From Chlorops oryzae (lineage: Eukaryota > Arthropoda > Insecta > Diptera > Chloropidae), in contig CM035806.1 of the NCBI GenBank assembly GCA_020466095.1, forward strand, positions 90,886,511-90,950,510: 64,000 nt of DNA, given 5' to 3'. The position numbers and the translations under genes are program-made. This document shows positions 10,619 through 20,900 of the stretch, in pieces; positions within the stretch are counted from its first letter, which is position 1, and every line of letters starts with the position of its first letter. The notes beneath the pieces are model-generated. The model had not been told where the DNA came from, did not search any database, and saw only the letters and a program-made list of their open reading frames with translations.

Positions 10619-11670
10619 ATTGTTTACGGATGTTGATCACGAAACCCGATTCTAACGAGATGACTGTCCGAAGAATTCAATGCAAGCTCGATCAAATTCA
10701 CCGTAAAAATGAGAGCAACTTCAATTATCGCCGGCTTTTGATGTGAACTGGATGCCTGTTTGTGAAAAAGAGATAAAAACCTCGTCCGAAAAGGAACAAT
10801 ACAAATTATAAAACGGCAACCGCAGTGCGTATAGGCGACCAATGCCTACCGTAGCGTACCTCAAATTTATTTACCTTAACCTTCGCAACACTCCACAAAT
10901 TTCCTGCAACCCCAGATTCAATATTAAAAATCCAAACGAGTTAATAAATTTTATTTAAATCAAATTCCAATCTTTCAAAATATCAGTAAAATCAACAGCT
11001 CCAATTTAAGAAATTGCAGTACGCCAAGAGACTTTCAATAGCGATCGACAGAACGACCGAACGACCGAACTTCAAAGCGACGCTTTCAGTTGCCTTGTCA
11101 CTGCGGCGAAAAGCGTAAAAACGAGAACTTGTGCGTGTGTGTGGTTGCAGGCGAACCGCGATTGCAATAGCTGTGGCAAGTTCGGCCGCACAAATTCCAC
11201 TCGATCACGTTGGATGTTCGATGCGACACACTGCGTGGCAACTGACCAGCTCAACAATTGCCCCGTACGAAGTTTGACTAGAAGTACAGGCGCTATTTCA
11301 AAGCAAAGCAATGAAACAAAAAGGAAAAACAACCGCAAGGCCTTGATGCTGGCTGTGTTCGTTCGCAAAAAAAGGGAACGAGAAATCTAACGCTGCTGGC
11401 AGACCCGTTATATGGCTGTTGGGCTGCGATATTCGTTGTGCACAAAAAACCACCACCAAACGAGGCACGGATGTGCGAGCGAGACAGACGATACGAATAT
11501 AAAGAGAAAGGATGAGTCGAAACGGTGATGTGTTTCACGTGCTTGGATCGTGTTGCCCTTGACTTTTCTGTAGGGCAAATAGCGGAAAAGCCTGACGCAC
11601 ACGTGGCGTACTTTCTCCCTTCCTACTAAGATTGTAAGATTGATCCACCGGAGCCGATTCCATCGCCAAA
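10619..11670 (-). other. BEL-1 5' untranslated leader with primer site next to the LTR
   Basis: About 1.05 kb between the gag start and the 5' LTR. No conserved frame was recognised. On the minus strand the first bases after the LTR are TT then TGGCGATGGAATCGG, a site starting with TGG as expected for priming by a tRNA 3' end; the tRNA is not identified. Short tandem GAACGACC units occur at 11049-11070. Confidence 0.7.
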
Positions 11671-12204
11671 TGTTGAGGTGAGGGAAAGTAAGAAAGGGAC
11701 GTACCTGTGGTTCTCCGGAGTGCTGCTTGATTTCGGACTGCTGTCCGGCTGAGGTGATGGTTCTGCGGCGGTTTTGTGAGTTGAATTGCACGACGCGAAA
11801 ATTCTGTTTTTTTTTTCAATTGATTTGATAATAAAAATAAACTTGCCTTCTTGGCGATTTACGAAAAGAAAAAAAAAGGAAAATACAAACTTAAAGTAGC
11901 CTTCTTGGCTAGTTCTTACATTGAGTTTACTTTTTATTTAGTCACTAAAATGGTATTTTATTTATTTTTTTTTTTTTTGGTTTTGGGTTTTTTTTGTTTT
12001 TGCACGAATGTACGATTAGAAAATTTGTTGTTTTTTTTGTTTTTACGATACGGAGCGGTAGAGCGCGCGTTCGCCAAGCCGGCCGAAAAAGAGTGACGAA
12101 CCGTCGCTGGAGTTCGAGCTGTTGAGCCAGAGAGAGAGCAAGGTTTCGTTAAAAAGTTCTGATTAATGGCTCGTCTCCATTGCGGCTACGGCGAAAACCG
12201 AACA
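11671..12204 (-). repeat. BEL-1 5' LTR (right copy on the plus strand)
   Basis: 534 bp, nearly identical to 3988-4521, and followed on the plus strand by the target duplication GACGG (12205-12209). As 5' LTR it should carry the promoter on the minus strand. No clear TATA box was identified with confidence. Confidence 0.95.
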
Positions 12205-12209
12205 GACGG

Positions 12210-12798
12210 AAATTGGACGTTTCGCATAACAGTACAGATGTCACGACAGCGTTTGGTGCGCGTTCGGCTTCGGAGAATAAAGCAAATAGTTCCAATTGGA
12301 ATAACGGTTCCGGCAATTGAAGTAGAAGTGACGAGCAAAATAGAACAAAAGATCAAAACGTCGTACGAAAGAAAAAACGAGCAAATTTGAAATGCTTCAT
12401 TTGCGGAAAAAAGGGGCATTTCGCCGCAGACTGCAAAGTGGAGAAGAAAGAGAAAGATCCGAAATCGTTTGATGTTTTCTCTGCTTCAATACGGCGACAG
12501 CGTAGTGACCGAGAATTTTGCGTCGACAGCGGAGTAACGTCACATATTTGTGTTGATCGCGACATGTTCGTGGAAATAAAGGAACACAATGAAAAGGTTC
12601 AGTTAGCTGGAAAATACAATTTGGAAGCTAAAGGCATTGGTACAGTTAAAGTTAAAACAATTAATTTTGAATTTATATTGAAGAACTGTTTATACGTGCC
12701 GGACATGGAAATGAATTTTATTTTGAAAACGGTTGTGCGACAATCGTAGATTTGAGTGATAATTCGGTTGTACTGAAGGCGTTCAAAAATAACAATTA
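12210..12798 (+). pseudogene. gag-pol: copia Gag zinc knuckle and protease (continuation after BEL-1)
   Basis: This continues the copia polyprotein from 3987. It contains the single knuckle CFICGKKGHFAADC (pattern CX2CX4HX4C) and, about 45 residues later, the retropepsin site FCVDSGVTSHICVD. The family usually has DSGA at the active site; here it is DSGV. A TGA sits at 12318-12320. The frame shifts near 12722, after which ENGCATIVDLSDNSVVL resumes in another frame. The copia sequence stops at about 12798, where gypsy-1 begins. No copia integrase or RT was found further right. Confidence 0.88.
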
Positions 12799-12941
12799 CA
12801 CGGGAAACGCCCAGCGGCCCAGTCTCGGCCGGTAGACTGGAGTGCCCAAAAAGAAGATTTAGAACGGCCAAACCCTGCCCTGGGGAACAGCCACAAACCA
12901 GGAGCAGGAGGAGGGGAGAGCCAGGGTGCAAAGAAGATCCC

Positions 12942-14195
12942 TTGGACAGCCTAGGCACAGAACGACGGGAAGCGCCAGGGAGCCAAGAAGTGCCTCTGGA
13001 CAGTCTGGGAACAAGAAAACTAAGACCAAAATGGGGAAAATCGATAAGAGAGATGCCGACGGAGGAAATCGAAAATGAAATAAAAGAAAAAATGAATATA
13101 GACATTGGTCAGGAGACTAATGCAATGAAACCACGAAAAAAGGGCAAACGAGTGACTTTTAAAGACACAGTTAAAGTGTTTGTATACCCAATATGCGAGA
13201 TGGAAGCTGCCGGTACAAAGGCAAAGTTGGAAAAATGGAAAGAAAACGCAAGACGAATGAAAAGGTTATATATCAATGCATGGCTGATGTTTTTCTTTCT
13301 TCTAAGCAAGCTTCTCCAAATCACGAAACAACTTTTGGCGGTTGAATTCAATGGGCCAAAAGGGGATGAATGCGTTCAATTATCCTGCGAGCAGGCTATC
13401 AACGACGAAATCGGAATAGTAGATTTGCAAGACAAAGAAGAACCGGATTGGATCGCTACAACTGCGACTCGAGAGGACGATGCGCACATCGAAATACCCT
13501 GTAGCCAGGCTATCGACGGCAGCATCACCCTATTGATCGATTCAGGGGCAGAGGCAAGTCTGGTAAAAAGAGAGGTACTGATAGAAGACGTTCCGATAAA
13601 CCGGAAGGATACGAAGTCCTTGAGAGGAGCGTTTGGAGGACATTCGACTACGATTGGATCAATAAAAGTGAAGCACAAGGCAATTCCAGCATTGGAGATG
13701 GTGATGCACGTAGTGCCACGAAATAGCAGCCTGCCAGCAGATGGACTCCTGGGGAGGGATATGCTCTGGAACAGGACTATACTAGATTCAATCAGAAAGG
13801 AGTTGACCTTCAAAGAAAAAGGTAATCTGGTAGCCACAATGCCTCTAAGGATAAGAGGAGAGAAAATCTATACCGCAGAGACGATTAGAATCCCACCAAG
13901 ATCCACGAGGATAGTACGCATAAATACAGGACTACTCACGGAGGAAGAAGTCGTACAGAAAAAACTGTTAGAAGAACATATTTATATTGGAGAAAGCCTC
14001 ACGAAACCCAAAAATGGTATCGGGTTCGTTACAATACTTAACGCGTCGGAAAAGGACACCGAAATAAAAGAAGGAATGGAGGTAAAATATTCGTTAATGA
14101 AGGAGTACGAGATTGTAAGCATTTCAGAAATAAATTCACCCAATAGTAGCCAAGAAGACGAAAGGACGAATCTGCTAATCAATTCCCTAAAATAA
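12942..14195 (+). pseudogene. pol: gypsy-1 Gag/Pol N-terminus with aspartic protease
   Basis: A 417-residue frame ending at TAA 14193-14195. The retropepsin motif LLIDSGAEASLV lies near 13533-13565. A later DGLLGRDMLW matches the second conserved G-R-D motif of gypsy proteases, and GEKIYTAETIRIPPRSTRI is typical of the protease-RT linker. The next frame (14205 onward) is in phase, so the TAA is a nonsense lesion in what was one pol. The first ~90 residues are charged and unlike a capsid. The Met at 12942 is just the first in frame and not a proven start. Confidence 0.88.
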
Positions 14196-16823
14196 GAGGA
14201 GAATTTGAATGAAGAAGAAAGACAGTCCATAATTGCAATTTGCAAGGACTATTCCGATGTAATTCATCTAAAGGGCGATAAATTGAGTTATACAAGTGTG
14301 CTCAAACATGAAATACCCACGGAAGCGGGAAGGGCACCGATAAATATAAGACAATATCGCTTGCCGGAAGCACATAAGGAGGAGATAAATAAGCAGGTGG
14401 GAGAAATGCTGGATCAAGGCATAATTTCTCCAAGCAAATCACCATGGAACGCACCTTTTATCCTGGTCCCAAAGAAAACAGGACCGGACGGGAAAAATAA
14501 ATGGCGACTGGTGGTGGACTTCCGCCAGCTAAACGAAATTACAGTAAAGCAGGTATTCCTGATAACACGAATTGATGAAATACTCGACCAACTGGGTTGT
14601 AGTCGATATTTTACGACCTTGGACCTGGCAAGTGGATACCACCAGGTACTGGTAGATGAGAAAGCTAGAGGAAAAACAGCTTTCAGCACAGGCTTAGGGC
14701 ACTATGAATTCGTGCGAATGCCATTTGGACTCTCAGGAGCGTCAGCGACTTTTCAACGAATTATGAACAGTGTCCTGACTGGTCTACAAGGAGTCGACTG
14801 TTTCGTCTACCTGGACGATATAGTCATTTACGGGAGCAGCCTAGAACAACACAAACTCAGACTCCGAAATGTGCTGCAAGCCCTGCGAGAAAACAAACTT
14901 AAAATTCAGACGGAAAAATGTCAGTTTTTGCGGAAGGAAGTGGTCTATTTGGGTCACAAGTGTTCCGACCAAGGCGTCCGACCAGACCCTGGGAAAGTAG
15001 AATGCGTGGAAAAATTCCCAATTGCCAAAAACAAGAAGGAGTTGCAGTCTTTTTTGGGTTTAGCAAACTATTACAGGAAGTTCATACAAAACGCAGCAGA
15101 ACTCTTGATGCCATTAACATCTCTACTGAGAAAGGACAGCGAATTTGTGTGGACAGAGAAATGCGAGAATGCGGTAGAAAAAATTAAAACGGCAATCACC
15201 AACCCACCACTATTGAAGTACGCAGATTTCAATAAGCCATTCCTGTTAACAACGGATGCAAGTAACGAAGCACTAGGAGCGGTACTCTCACAAGGCGAGC
15301 CGAGCGACGACCAGCCGATCGCGTTCGCAAGCCGAGCATTAAGCGCAACTGAGAAACGATACTCAACAATCGAAAAGGAATTCCTTGCCATTGTGTGGGC
15401 GACAAAAAATTTCCGTTGCTACCTCTTAGGCCGCCCCTTTACGGTTTACACAGACCACAAACCTCTAAAAGGCATAGCAAATCTAAAGGATCAAACATCC
15501 CGATTGGCGAGGTTCCGCCATAAGCTCTCGGAATTTGATTTCGAAATCTATTACAAGGCTGGAAAATATAATTTAAACGCAGACGCAATGAGCCGATTAC
15601 CATATGAAAATAATCTTGTGTCAGTGGTAACAAGAGCACAAACACAGTCAAAAATAGAGCAGAGCGATGAAAATACGGAGACAAAGAAAAGCAGAAATGA
15701 TTCGGAAGATACAAACCCCACAGATCACTCAGAGACAGAGGATTTAGCAGAATTTTTAAGACAGAGAAAGGACATCGAAGAGGTGATTAAAAATTTTCAC
15801 GATGGGCCATTAGGTAGTGACAAGGGAGCTATAAAAACATATTTCCGCATTCGACGGCAGTACAAGTGGAACGGCATGCATAGAGAGATTCGAAATTATA
15901 TAAAAAACTGCGAAAAATGCCAGCGGAATAAATGCTCAAAAGTAGAAAGAATGCCCATGGTACTCACAGACATAGCTCATGGCCCTTTCTATAAAGTTTA
16001 TATGGATATGGTAGGCCCCCTACCGGAAACATCGAGAGGAAACAAATACATCTTAACATTCATAGACGATTTTTCAAAATTTTTCATCTGCACAGCTATT
16101 CCGGATGCAGAGGCGGCAACAGTGGCAAAAGCTTTTTTCAACGAGATAATATCAAAATTCCAGATACCAAAGGTTTTAATCACGGATAACGGCACAAACT
16201 TTACATCGAAATTATTTAAGGAAGTTTGCCAAATTCTTGGAATCAAGAAATCCCAAACTTCACCATACCACCCCCAAGCCAATGGTGCTCTTGAAAGGAG
16301 TCACCGACCTCTTGCGGAATTTCTCCGAAATTTCGTCAATGAGGATGGCACATATTGGGATGAATGGCTGCACCACGCTATGCACGTGCATAACAACACA
16401 GTACATTCATCCACAAAACAAACACCTTGCAAAATTATTTTTGGATTTGAAGCCGATATTCCACTTAACTTAAAAAGAAGACCGGAGCCACTGTACAACA
16501 CAGACGATTTTTCAAAACTATTAAAATACCAAATCCAGCGCACCCATCAGTTAGTACGAGAGAACCAAAAAATAGCTAAAGAAAAATCAAAGCGTTACTA
16601 CGATAAGGGCCCGAAAGTAAGAGAATTTTAGACGGGAGACAAGGTGTGGCTAAAGAATCAAAACAGGAAAAATAAATTCTCCCCGATTTGGGAACGCCCT
16701 TATGTAATCCAGTCAATCCCATCGCCAGTTAACGTTAAATTGAAAATAAAAGGGAGGGAAAAGACCTTCCACCGAAACTTAATAAAGCGACATCATCAAA
16801 AAGAACAACAAACAAAACAATAA
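14196..16823 (+). pseudogene. pol: gypsy-1 reverse transcriptase, RNase H and integrase
   Basis: RT motifs: NKWRLVVDFRQLNEIT, FTTLDLASGYHQV, MPFGLSGASATFQR and the catalytic box FVYLDDIVIYG near 14805. RNase H follows: LLTTDASNEALGAVLSQ, KEFLAIVWA and YTDHKPL. The integrase has the zinc-binding NCEKCQRNK, then YMDMVGPLP (Asp), LITDNGTNF (Asp) and PQANGALERSH (Glu). A TAG at 16629-16631 breaks the frame just before the C-terminal GDKVWLKN domain, which continues in phase to the natural stop at 16821-16823. With the TAA at 14193 there are two nonsense codons. Order and motifs match errantiviruses of the gypsy/17.6 group. Confidence 0.96.
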
Positions 16824-16935
16824 CCCGTGCCTTACGGCAACAAAAAAAAAATGATAATGCAAATATTTAAAAAAAAAAAAAATAATAAAAACCGTCATTT
16901 AGAATACAATAATTAAAACCACCGATATATTTCAT

Positions 16936-17181
16936 ATGCCAACCAAGGCATTTACAAGAAATGCGAATATAGCAGTTCCTCGAGGTAAAGGAAAAATTTT
17001 TTTTTGTGCATGCATTTCACACAATGCCACTTCGATCGGAATCGAACTCCCGTCAGCTAAAAATATTTTTCAAATCGATACAAACCTCAACCACTCAGCA
17101 TGTGTTGCAATAAAAAAATTTAAACCATCAAAAGCGATATACAAGGAAGGTCGAGCGGAACGCAATGTCAAGCAGAATTAA
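16936..17181 (+). CDS. Small unrecognised ORF between gypsy-1 pol and the Ulp1-like ORF
   Basis: An 81-residue frame that overlaps the start of the next ORF by 17 bases. It is lysine-rich with a short Cys-containing segment (FFCACISHN) and matches no family I know. It may be the N-terminal extension of the Ulp1-like protein in a different frame, or non-coding. Confidence 0.2.
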   Translation: MPTKAFTRNANIAVPRGKGKIFFCACISHNATSIGIELPSAKNIFQIDTNLNHSACVAIKKFKPSKAIYKEGRAERNVKQN

Positions 17182-17954
17182 TAAAATAAATTGGAATTTG
17201 GATAGAGTCAATGAGACAAATTGGGTGAACGACGACCATATCAACACCCTGCTGCCATGGTTGATGAGAAAGGCTAACAACAAGAAGATTCACGTATTCG
17301 ACACGCACTTTTATGCATGCGCAACCTCATCAAAGGAAAAGTCACTGCCGGCACAAATACGTTTGAACGGGTTTCTAAAAAGAGTGAACATCTTCGAGTG
17401 CGAGAGCCTAGTGATCCCAGTACACGAGCGAAACCACTGGATGCTGGCAATCGTAACATGGCCAGCGATCTACGTACTGGACTCCCTTAAACCGCACGAT
17501 GCAAAGAAAATCGCGGAAAAAATAAGGTCAATTGTGCAATGGGAGGCGAAACTCGATGCCGCTAATATATCCGGAATGCAGCCAACAACAAAATCTAAAT
17601 GATTGCGGAATATATTTGCTGCGGTTTGCGGAAAAATACCGAGACGTCGTAAGTTTAGAACGAGCCTTTTTGCCCCGAGACGCCTTTGTGGAGGAAAGTA
17701 AAATTTCAAGAAAATTCCTCGACCAATTAATAACAGAGCAAAAGATGACTCGCGCACAATGGAATGAGACGGAGGAAGAGCAAAAGTTCTTGCAGAATGA
17801 AATTCAAAGAATTAGAGCGAATTGTAAACCAGGGAATCGAAAGTACTGTAAAATAATATATAAGACTAAAATATATTCCGTATTTATCTCACGCAAAGGG
17901 GATGTTAGGTATAAACAATTTAAATGCGCAATAACATATCAACATGCAAATTAA
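17165..17954 (+). pseudogene. Ulp1/SENP-like (C48) cysteine protease encoded in gypsy-1, frameshifted
   Basis: The first frame (17165-17602) contains WVNDDHINTLLPWL, the hallmark entry of Ulp1 domains, then VFDTHFYA, then IPVHERNHWMLAIV with His91 (codon 17435-17437) and IYVLDSL with Asp106 (17480-17482). The second frame (from about 17540 to 17954) contains QQQNLNDCGIYLLRF. The Cys codon is at 17604-17606 and the oxyanion-hole Gln sits six residues before it. Together these give the His-Asp-Gln-Cys set of the C48/adenain fold. A one-base indel near 17540-17565 separates His/Asp from Gln/Cys. The frame then runs through a basic tail to 17954. The family cuts ubiquitin-like modifiers or viral precursors; the substrate here is unknown. 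It sits exactly between pol and env on the same strand. Confidence 0.85.
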
Positions 17955-18097
17955 TAATAACAAAAAAAAAATGGTAGAAATAGAGTGTTCTTTTAAGAAT
18001 ATTTTCAAACACATTGTTTTATTTGTCCAACGGGAATAGGTGGAGAATAGTGGAGGAGCCTTTGTGAAAGCGACAAAGGGCGTAGATGTGTGTGCAA

Positions 18098-18121
18098 ATT
18101 CCGTTTTCTTTTTCTTTTCAG
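18098..18121 (+). promoter_or_regulatory. Candidate splice acceptor for gypsy-1 env mRNA
   Basis: A long pyrimidine tract, TTCTTTTTCTTTTCAG, ends at 18121, right before the env reading frame. Errantiviruses make env from a spliced RNA, and a similarly placed acceptor precedes the env remnant of gypsy-2 (ending at 62000). Confidence 0.55.
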
Positions 18122-19616
18122 GAAAAAAGAATCATCTTGGGGTTAATAACAACAGTCACCTACGGACGACTTCAAATAACGCCAGTAGACGAACAAGGAG
18201 GATTTGTAAAGATCCACATAAAAGAAACAGAAATTATAGAGGATTTCTACACCGTGCTACATGTGATACACCCAGCCGAAATCCTGAAGGTCATCAACAC
18301 AATCAACGAGTATGTCGATACGGTAGAAATAAAAAACAGAGAGCTGCTGCTGGCAGAAATTAGAACAATCAGATCAAAACTTAGCTCCATAATACCAAGG
18401 GAGAACGATCGATCTCGAAGAGGACTTCTGAACGCAGTAGGTACGGCCGCCAACTGGCTATTTGGCGTCATGGACGACGACGACCGGAAAGAAATCCTAG
18501 AGCACCTGACATTGGCAGACTAGAATAGCCATAAAGCCATAAAAGGGTTGAACGAACAAATATACATAAACGATTTTTTCAACGAAACAATTTCAACGAT
18601 AAAAAGGACAATGGAAAAGGATCTGGGCATGGTTAACGGAGTATTCACCACAGTAAAAAGGCAAAACGATGAAATCACTAAACACCTCCGTTATCATGAC
18701 CAGATGCAAAAACTAAAAAGTATAGAGGAAAAGGTCAACATCATCCAGGACAGTATATCATCAGAAAAAAACGGGGTGGCGCATCCCAACATACTAACGA
18801 CGGAGGAGATAGAAAGATTCAAAATGGACTATTACAAAGTAAAACTAATCACAGTGCGAGTGATGACATACGTAAAAAAAAGCACTAATAATCGCAGTAA
18901 AAATCCCAAGAAACTTCCGGAAAATAGAAGTAAAATGGTTAACCCCTCTTCCAAACCTGAATCACAAGGAAATAATAGAAAGGGACGAACATATCACAAC
19001 AATAGATAACACAACTTACAGTTTCACGGAAAATGCGGTACGAAAGGAATTGAAAAAGAGTAGAAACTGCGTTTTTCTTAACACATGTAGACTCCAGTAT
19101 AACAACAAAATCTCCATACAATACATAGACGAATCAACACTACTAATAAAAAACGCGAGGCAAACGCAGATCACACACGATTGCGACAAGCGCAACATTA
19201 CACTTAACAAGGACGTACTCATCTCCTTCTCCAATTGCACCATAATCATTCAAGACCAAAATTTTACGAATACTCAGATCATAATGAACGAAAAATATTT
19301 CTACCAAGAAGACGAAAAGAACAATATCAAATTCAACGATACCATCAACTTCGAAGAAATTCAAATAAAAAGTGTTAAAAACCGAAAACTCATTGAAGAA
19401 TTAACATTACACAGAAATATATCATATGGCATAAGCACCACGCTCGTCATAGCAGCAATAATAGGAGTCATATTCCTGTGTGTCTGTCTCCGAAACAAAA
19501 GCGTTAATATCAGAAATAGCGTGGAACTCTCAGAAAGGCAACCACAAAGAAGAACACGTATTCGGACACTTAATAAGCAATTTAGAGAAAAAGCAGCGAA
19601 CGCAACAAACATATAA
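18122..19616 (+). pseudogene. env: gypsy-1 env: fusion-type glycoprotein, broken
   Basis: An errantivirus-type envelope protein, related to baculovirus F fusion proteins. Visible features are a furin-like site RSRR followed by GLLNAVG (the fusion peptide start, near 18411-18435), a heptad-rich middle, a Cys-containing ectodomain, a C-terminal hydrophobic anchor near 19420-19490 and a basic cytoplasmic tail. Two breaks are present: a TAG at 18521-18523 shortly after the fusion peptide, and a frameshift at the A-run near 18871-18881, after which the frame ending at 19616 carries the rest. No signal peptide is seen in the open frame; it may come from an upstream exon by splicing. Confidence 0.85.
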
Positions 19617-20001
19617 AAAAAAAGCAGAAGAAATACCCACAGCAACAAGCGCACATAAGGAAAAACAGCAAGAAGAGGAAAATTTTCACACCCGCATCAG
19701 ACAAGGGTGCGGCGCAAAGAGCCTAACGTCAACATAAATTAAAAGATCCAAAGGCGTATGAAATTATTTATCAATATAATTTTATTATTAATTTTTTTAT
19801 TTTCTTTGCTTTTGAGTTCTATTTACGGTTTTTTTTTTTCCTTTTAATCCCATGGGTCGAGGATAAATCGGTATCGAAAAAAAAATTTTTTTCTTTTCTC
19901 TATCTTCGATCCCAAGGACACACGTGCACGCACGAAACATGCAGACACATGTGCAGAAAAAACAAGTAAGAAAGCTAAAGTCGGTCAAGCCCGACTTTGA
20001 A
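19617..20001. other. 3' tail of gypsy-1 and spacer, no gene
   Basis: The first ~120 bases follow the env stop and may be 3' non-coding sequence of gypsy-1, including a purine-rich GCAAGAAGAGGAAAA near 19669. No LTR could be paired. The remainder is T-rich. A 9-base inverted repeat (AAAGTCGG and CCGACTTT, 19977-19999) lies at the edge of the next element. Confidence 0.4.
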
Positions 20002-20900
20002 ATACCCAGCGTCCCGACATTATGAGTGCACTATGTTTTGCTTCTCTATTTGTGGGCATGGCAGTGGGAAGGCAACATAAATTATTTCCCTACACCTTTC
20101 ATTCGCCTTGGTGACCCTATGTTGCGAATTTGAAGCTTCTACGCCTTTTACTTCGGAAGTTACGAAAAATCTTCATTTGTGGGCGTGGCAGTGGGCGGGC
20201 CGCACAAAATTTTTTCCTACACCTTTCATTCGCCCTGGTGAACCTATGTTGCGAATTTGAAGCTTCTACGCCTTTTACTTCGGAAGTTATGAAATTTCTC
20301 TATTTGTGGGCGTGGCAGTGGGCGGGCTACATAAATTTTTGTTCCTACACCTTTCATTTGCCTTGGTCAACCTATGCTGCCAATTTGAAGCTTCTACGCC
20401 GTTTACTTCGGAAGTTACGATAAGACCTTATTTTTGGGCTTATTTGTGGGCGTGGATCGAGGAGGGCGGCGTCCATTTTTTGCCAAAGAATGTCCCTTTT
20501 CGTAGTTTACCAGCACACCAAATATCAATGGAATGTGTTGAGTGGTTCGCAAGTTACAAGCATTTTATTGAAAACACAATAAATTCATTTGTGGGCGTGG
20601 CAGTGGGCGGATGTCTCCCATTTTTACTTAGGATCATACTCGGATCCCGATATACCTGTGTGCCAAATTTCGACTTGATTGGTCCAGCCGTTTCGGAGAA
20701 GATCCGACCACGGACGGACGGACAGACGGACAGACGGACAGACGGACAGACGGACGGACGGACGGACAGACGGACATGTCTAAATCGATTCAGTTTTTGA
20801 TCCTGATCATTTCTATATATATTTTTCTATATCTCCGGAGCTTAATTCTCCCTGTTACAAGATTTGCACAAAACTAATATACCCCGCTTACGCTGGGTAT
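20002..20900. mobile_element. Non-coding dispersed element with 11-bp TIRs, 127-bp tandem units and GGAC minisatellite
   Basis: The ends ATACCCAGCGT (20002-20012) and ACGCTGGGTAT (20890-20900) are perfect inverted repeats. Inside, units marked by TGAAGCTTCTACGCC recur at 20131, 20258 and 20386, a period of 127-128 bp. Each includes GTGGGCGTGGCAGTGGGCGG. A (GGAC/AGAC)n minisatellite spans about 20709-20777. The general design is familiar from dispersed repeats in fly genomes; I do not assign a family name. No coding capacity is supported. Confidence 0.75.

Larger units (their letters stand above)
3988..12204 (-). mobile_element. BEL/Pao LTR retrotransposon, complete (BEL-1), nested in copia gag
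   Basis: An 8.2-kb element on the minus strand. It has 534-bp LTRs at 3988-4521 and 11671-12204 and a 5-bp target duplication GACGG at 3983-3987 and 12205-12209. In minus orientation the LTR starts TGTTCGGTTTTCGCC and ends CTCACCTCAACA. Order from the 5' end: LTR, leader, gag, zinc knuckles, aspartic protease, RT, RNase H, integrase, an extra zinc-knuckle ORF, LTR. The LTRs are nearly identical, differing by single bases and homopolymer lengths, so the insertion is fairly young. The polyprotein nevertheless has two nonsense codons and one frameshift. Confidence 0.97.
12799..19740 (+). mobile_element. Ty3/gypsy errantivirus-like element with env (gypsy-1), 5'-truncated
   Basis: The element contains protease, RT, RNase H, integrase, a Ulp1-like protease ORF and env, in that order on the plus strand. 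Gag and the 5' LTR are missing. The left edge abuts copia at about 12798. The first recognisable bases (GGGAAACGCCCAGCGGCCC) have a diverged match at 59761-59780 in gypsy-2. The right end is uncertain: env stops at 19616 and the sequence loses character by about 19740. No LTR pair was found in the window. The long Gag-free 5' end suggests truncation before or during insertion, or a later deletion. Confidence 0.85.

Noticed and set aside
11851..12096. Plus-strand frame with hydrophobic FYLFFFF stretch, repeated at 4219-4413
   Set aside because: It is inside the BEL-1 LTR and results from T-rich tracts; the coding strand of the element is minus.
16936..17181. Possible separate accessory gene before the Ulp1-like ORF
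   Set aside because: Listed only with low confidence. There is no family match, and it may just be sequence upstream of the protease start.
3184..19740. Copia element ending at a right LTR after gypsy-1
   Set aside because: I searched by eye for a second TGTTGATGTG...CTCAACA block and for copia integrase or RT to the right of gypsy-1 and found none.
20306..20800. 164-codon plus-strand frame
   Set aside because: It lies entirely in the tandem-unit element and GGAC minisatellite; the codons are repeat translation.
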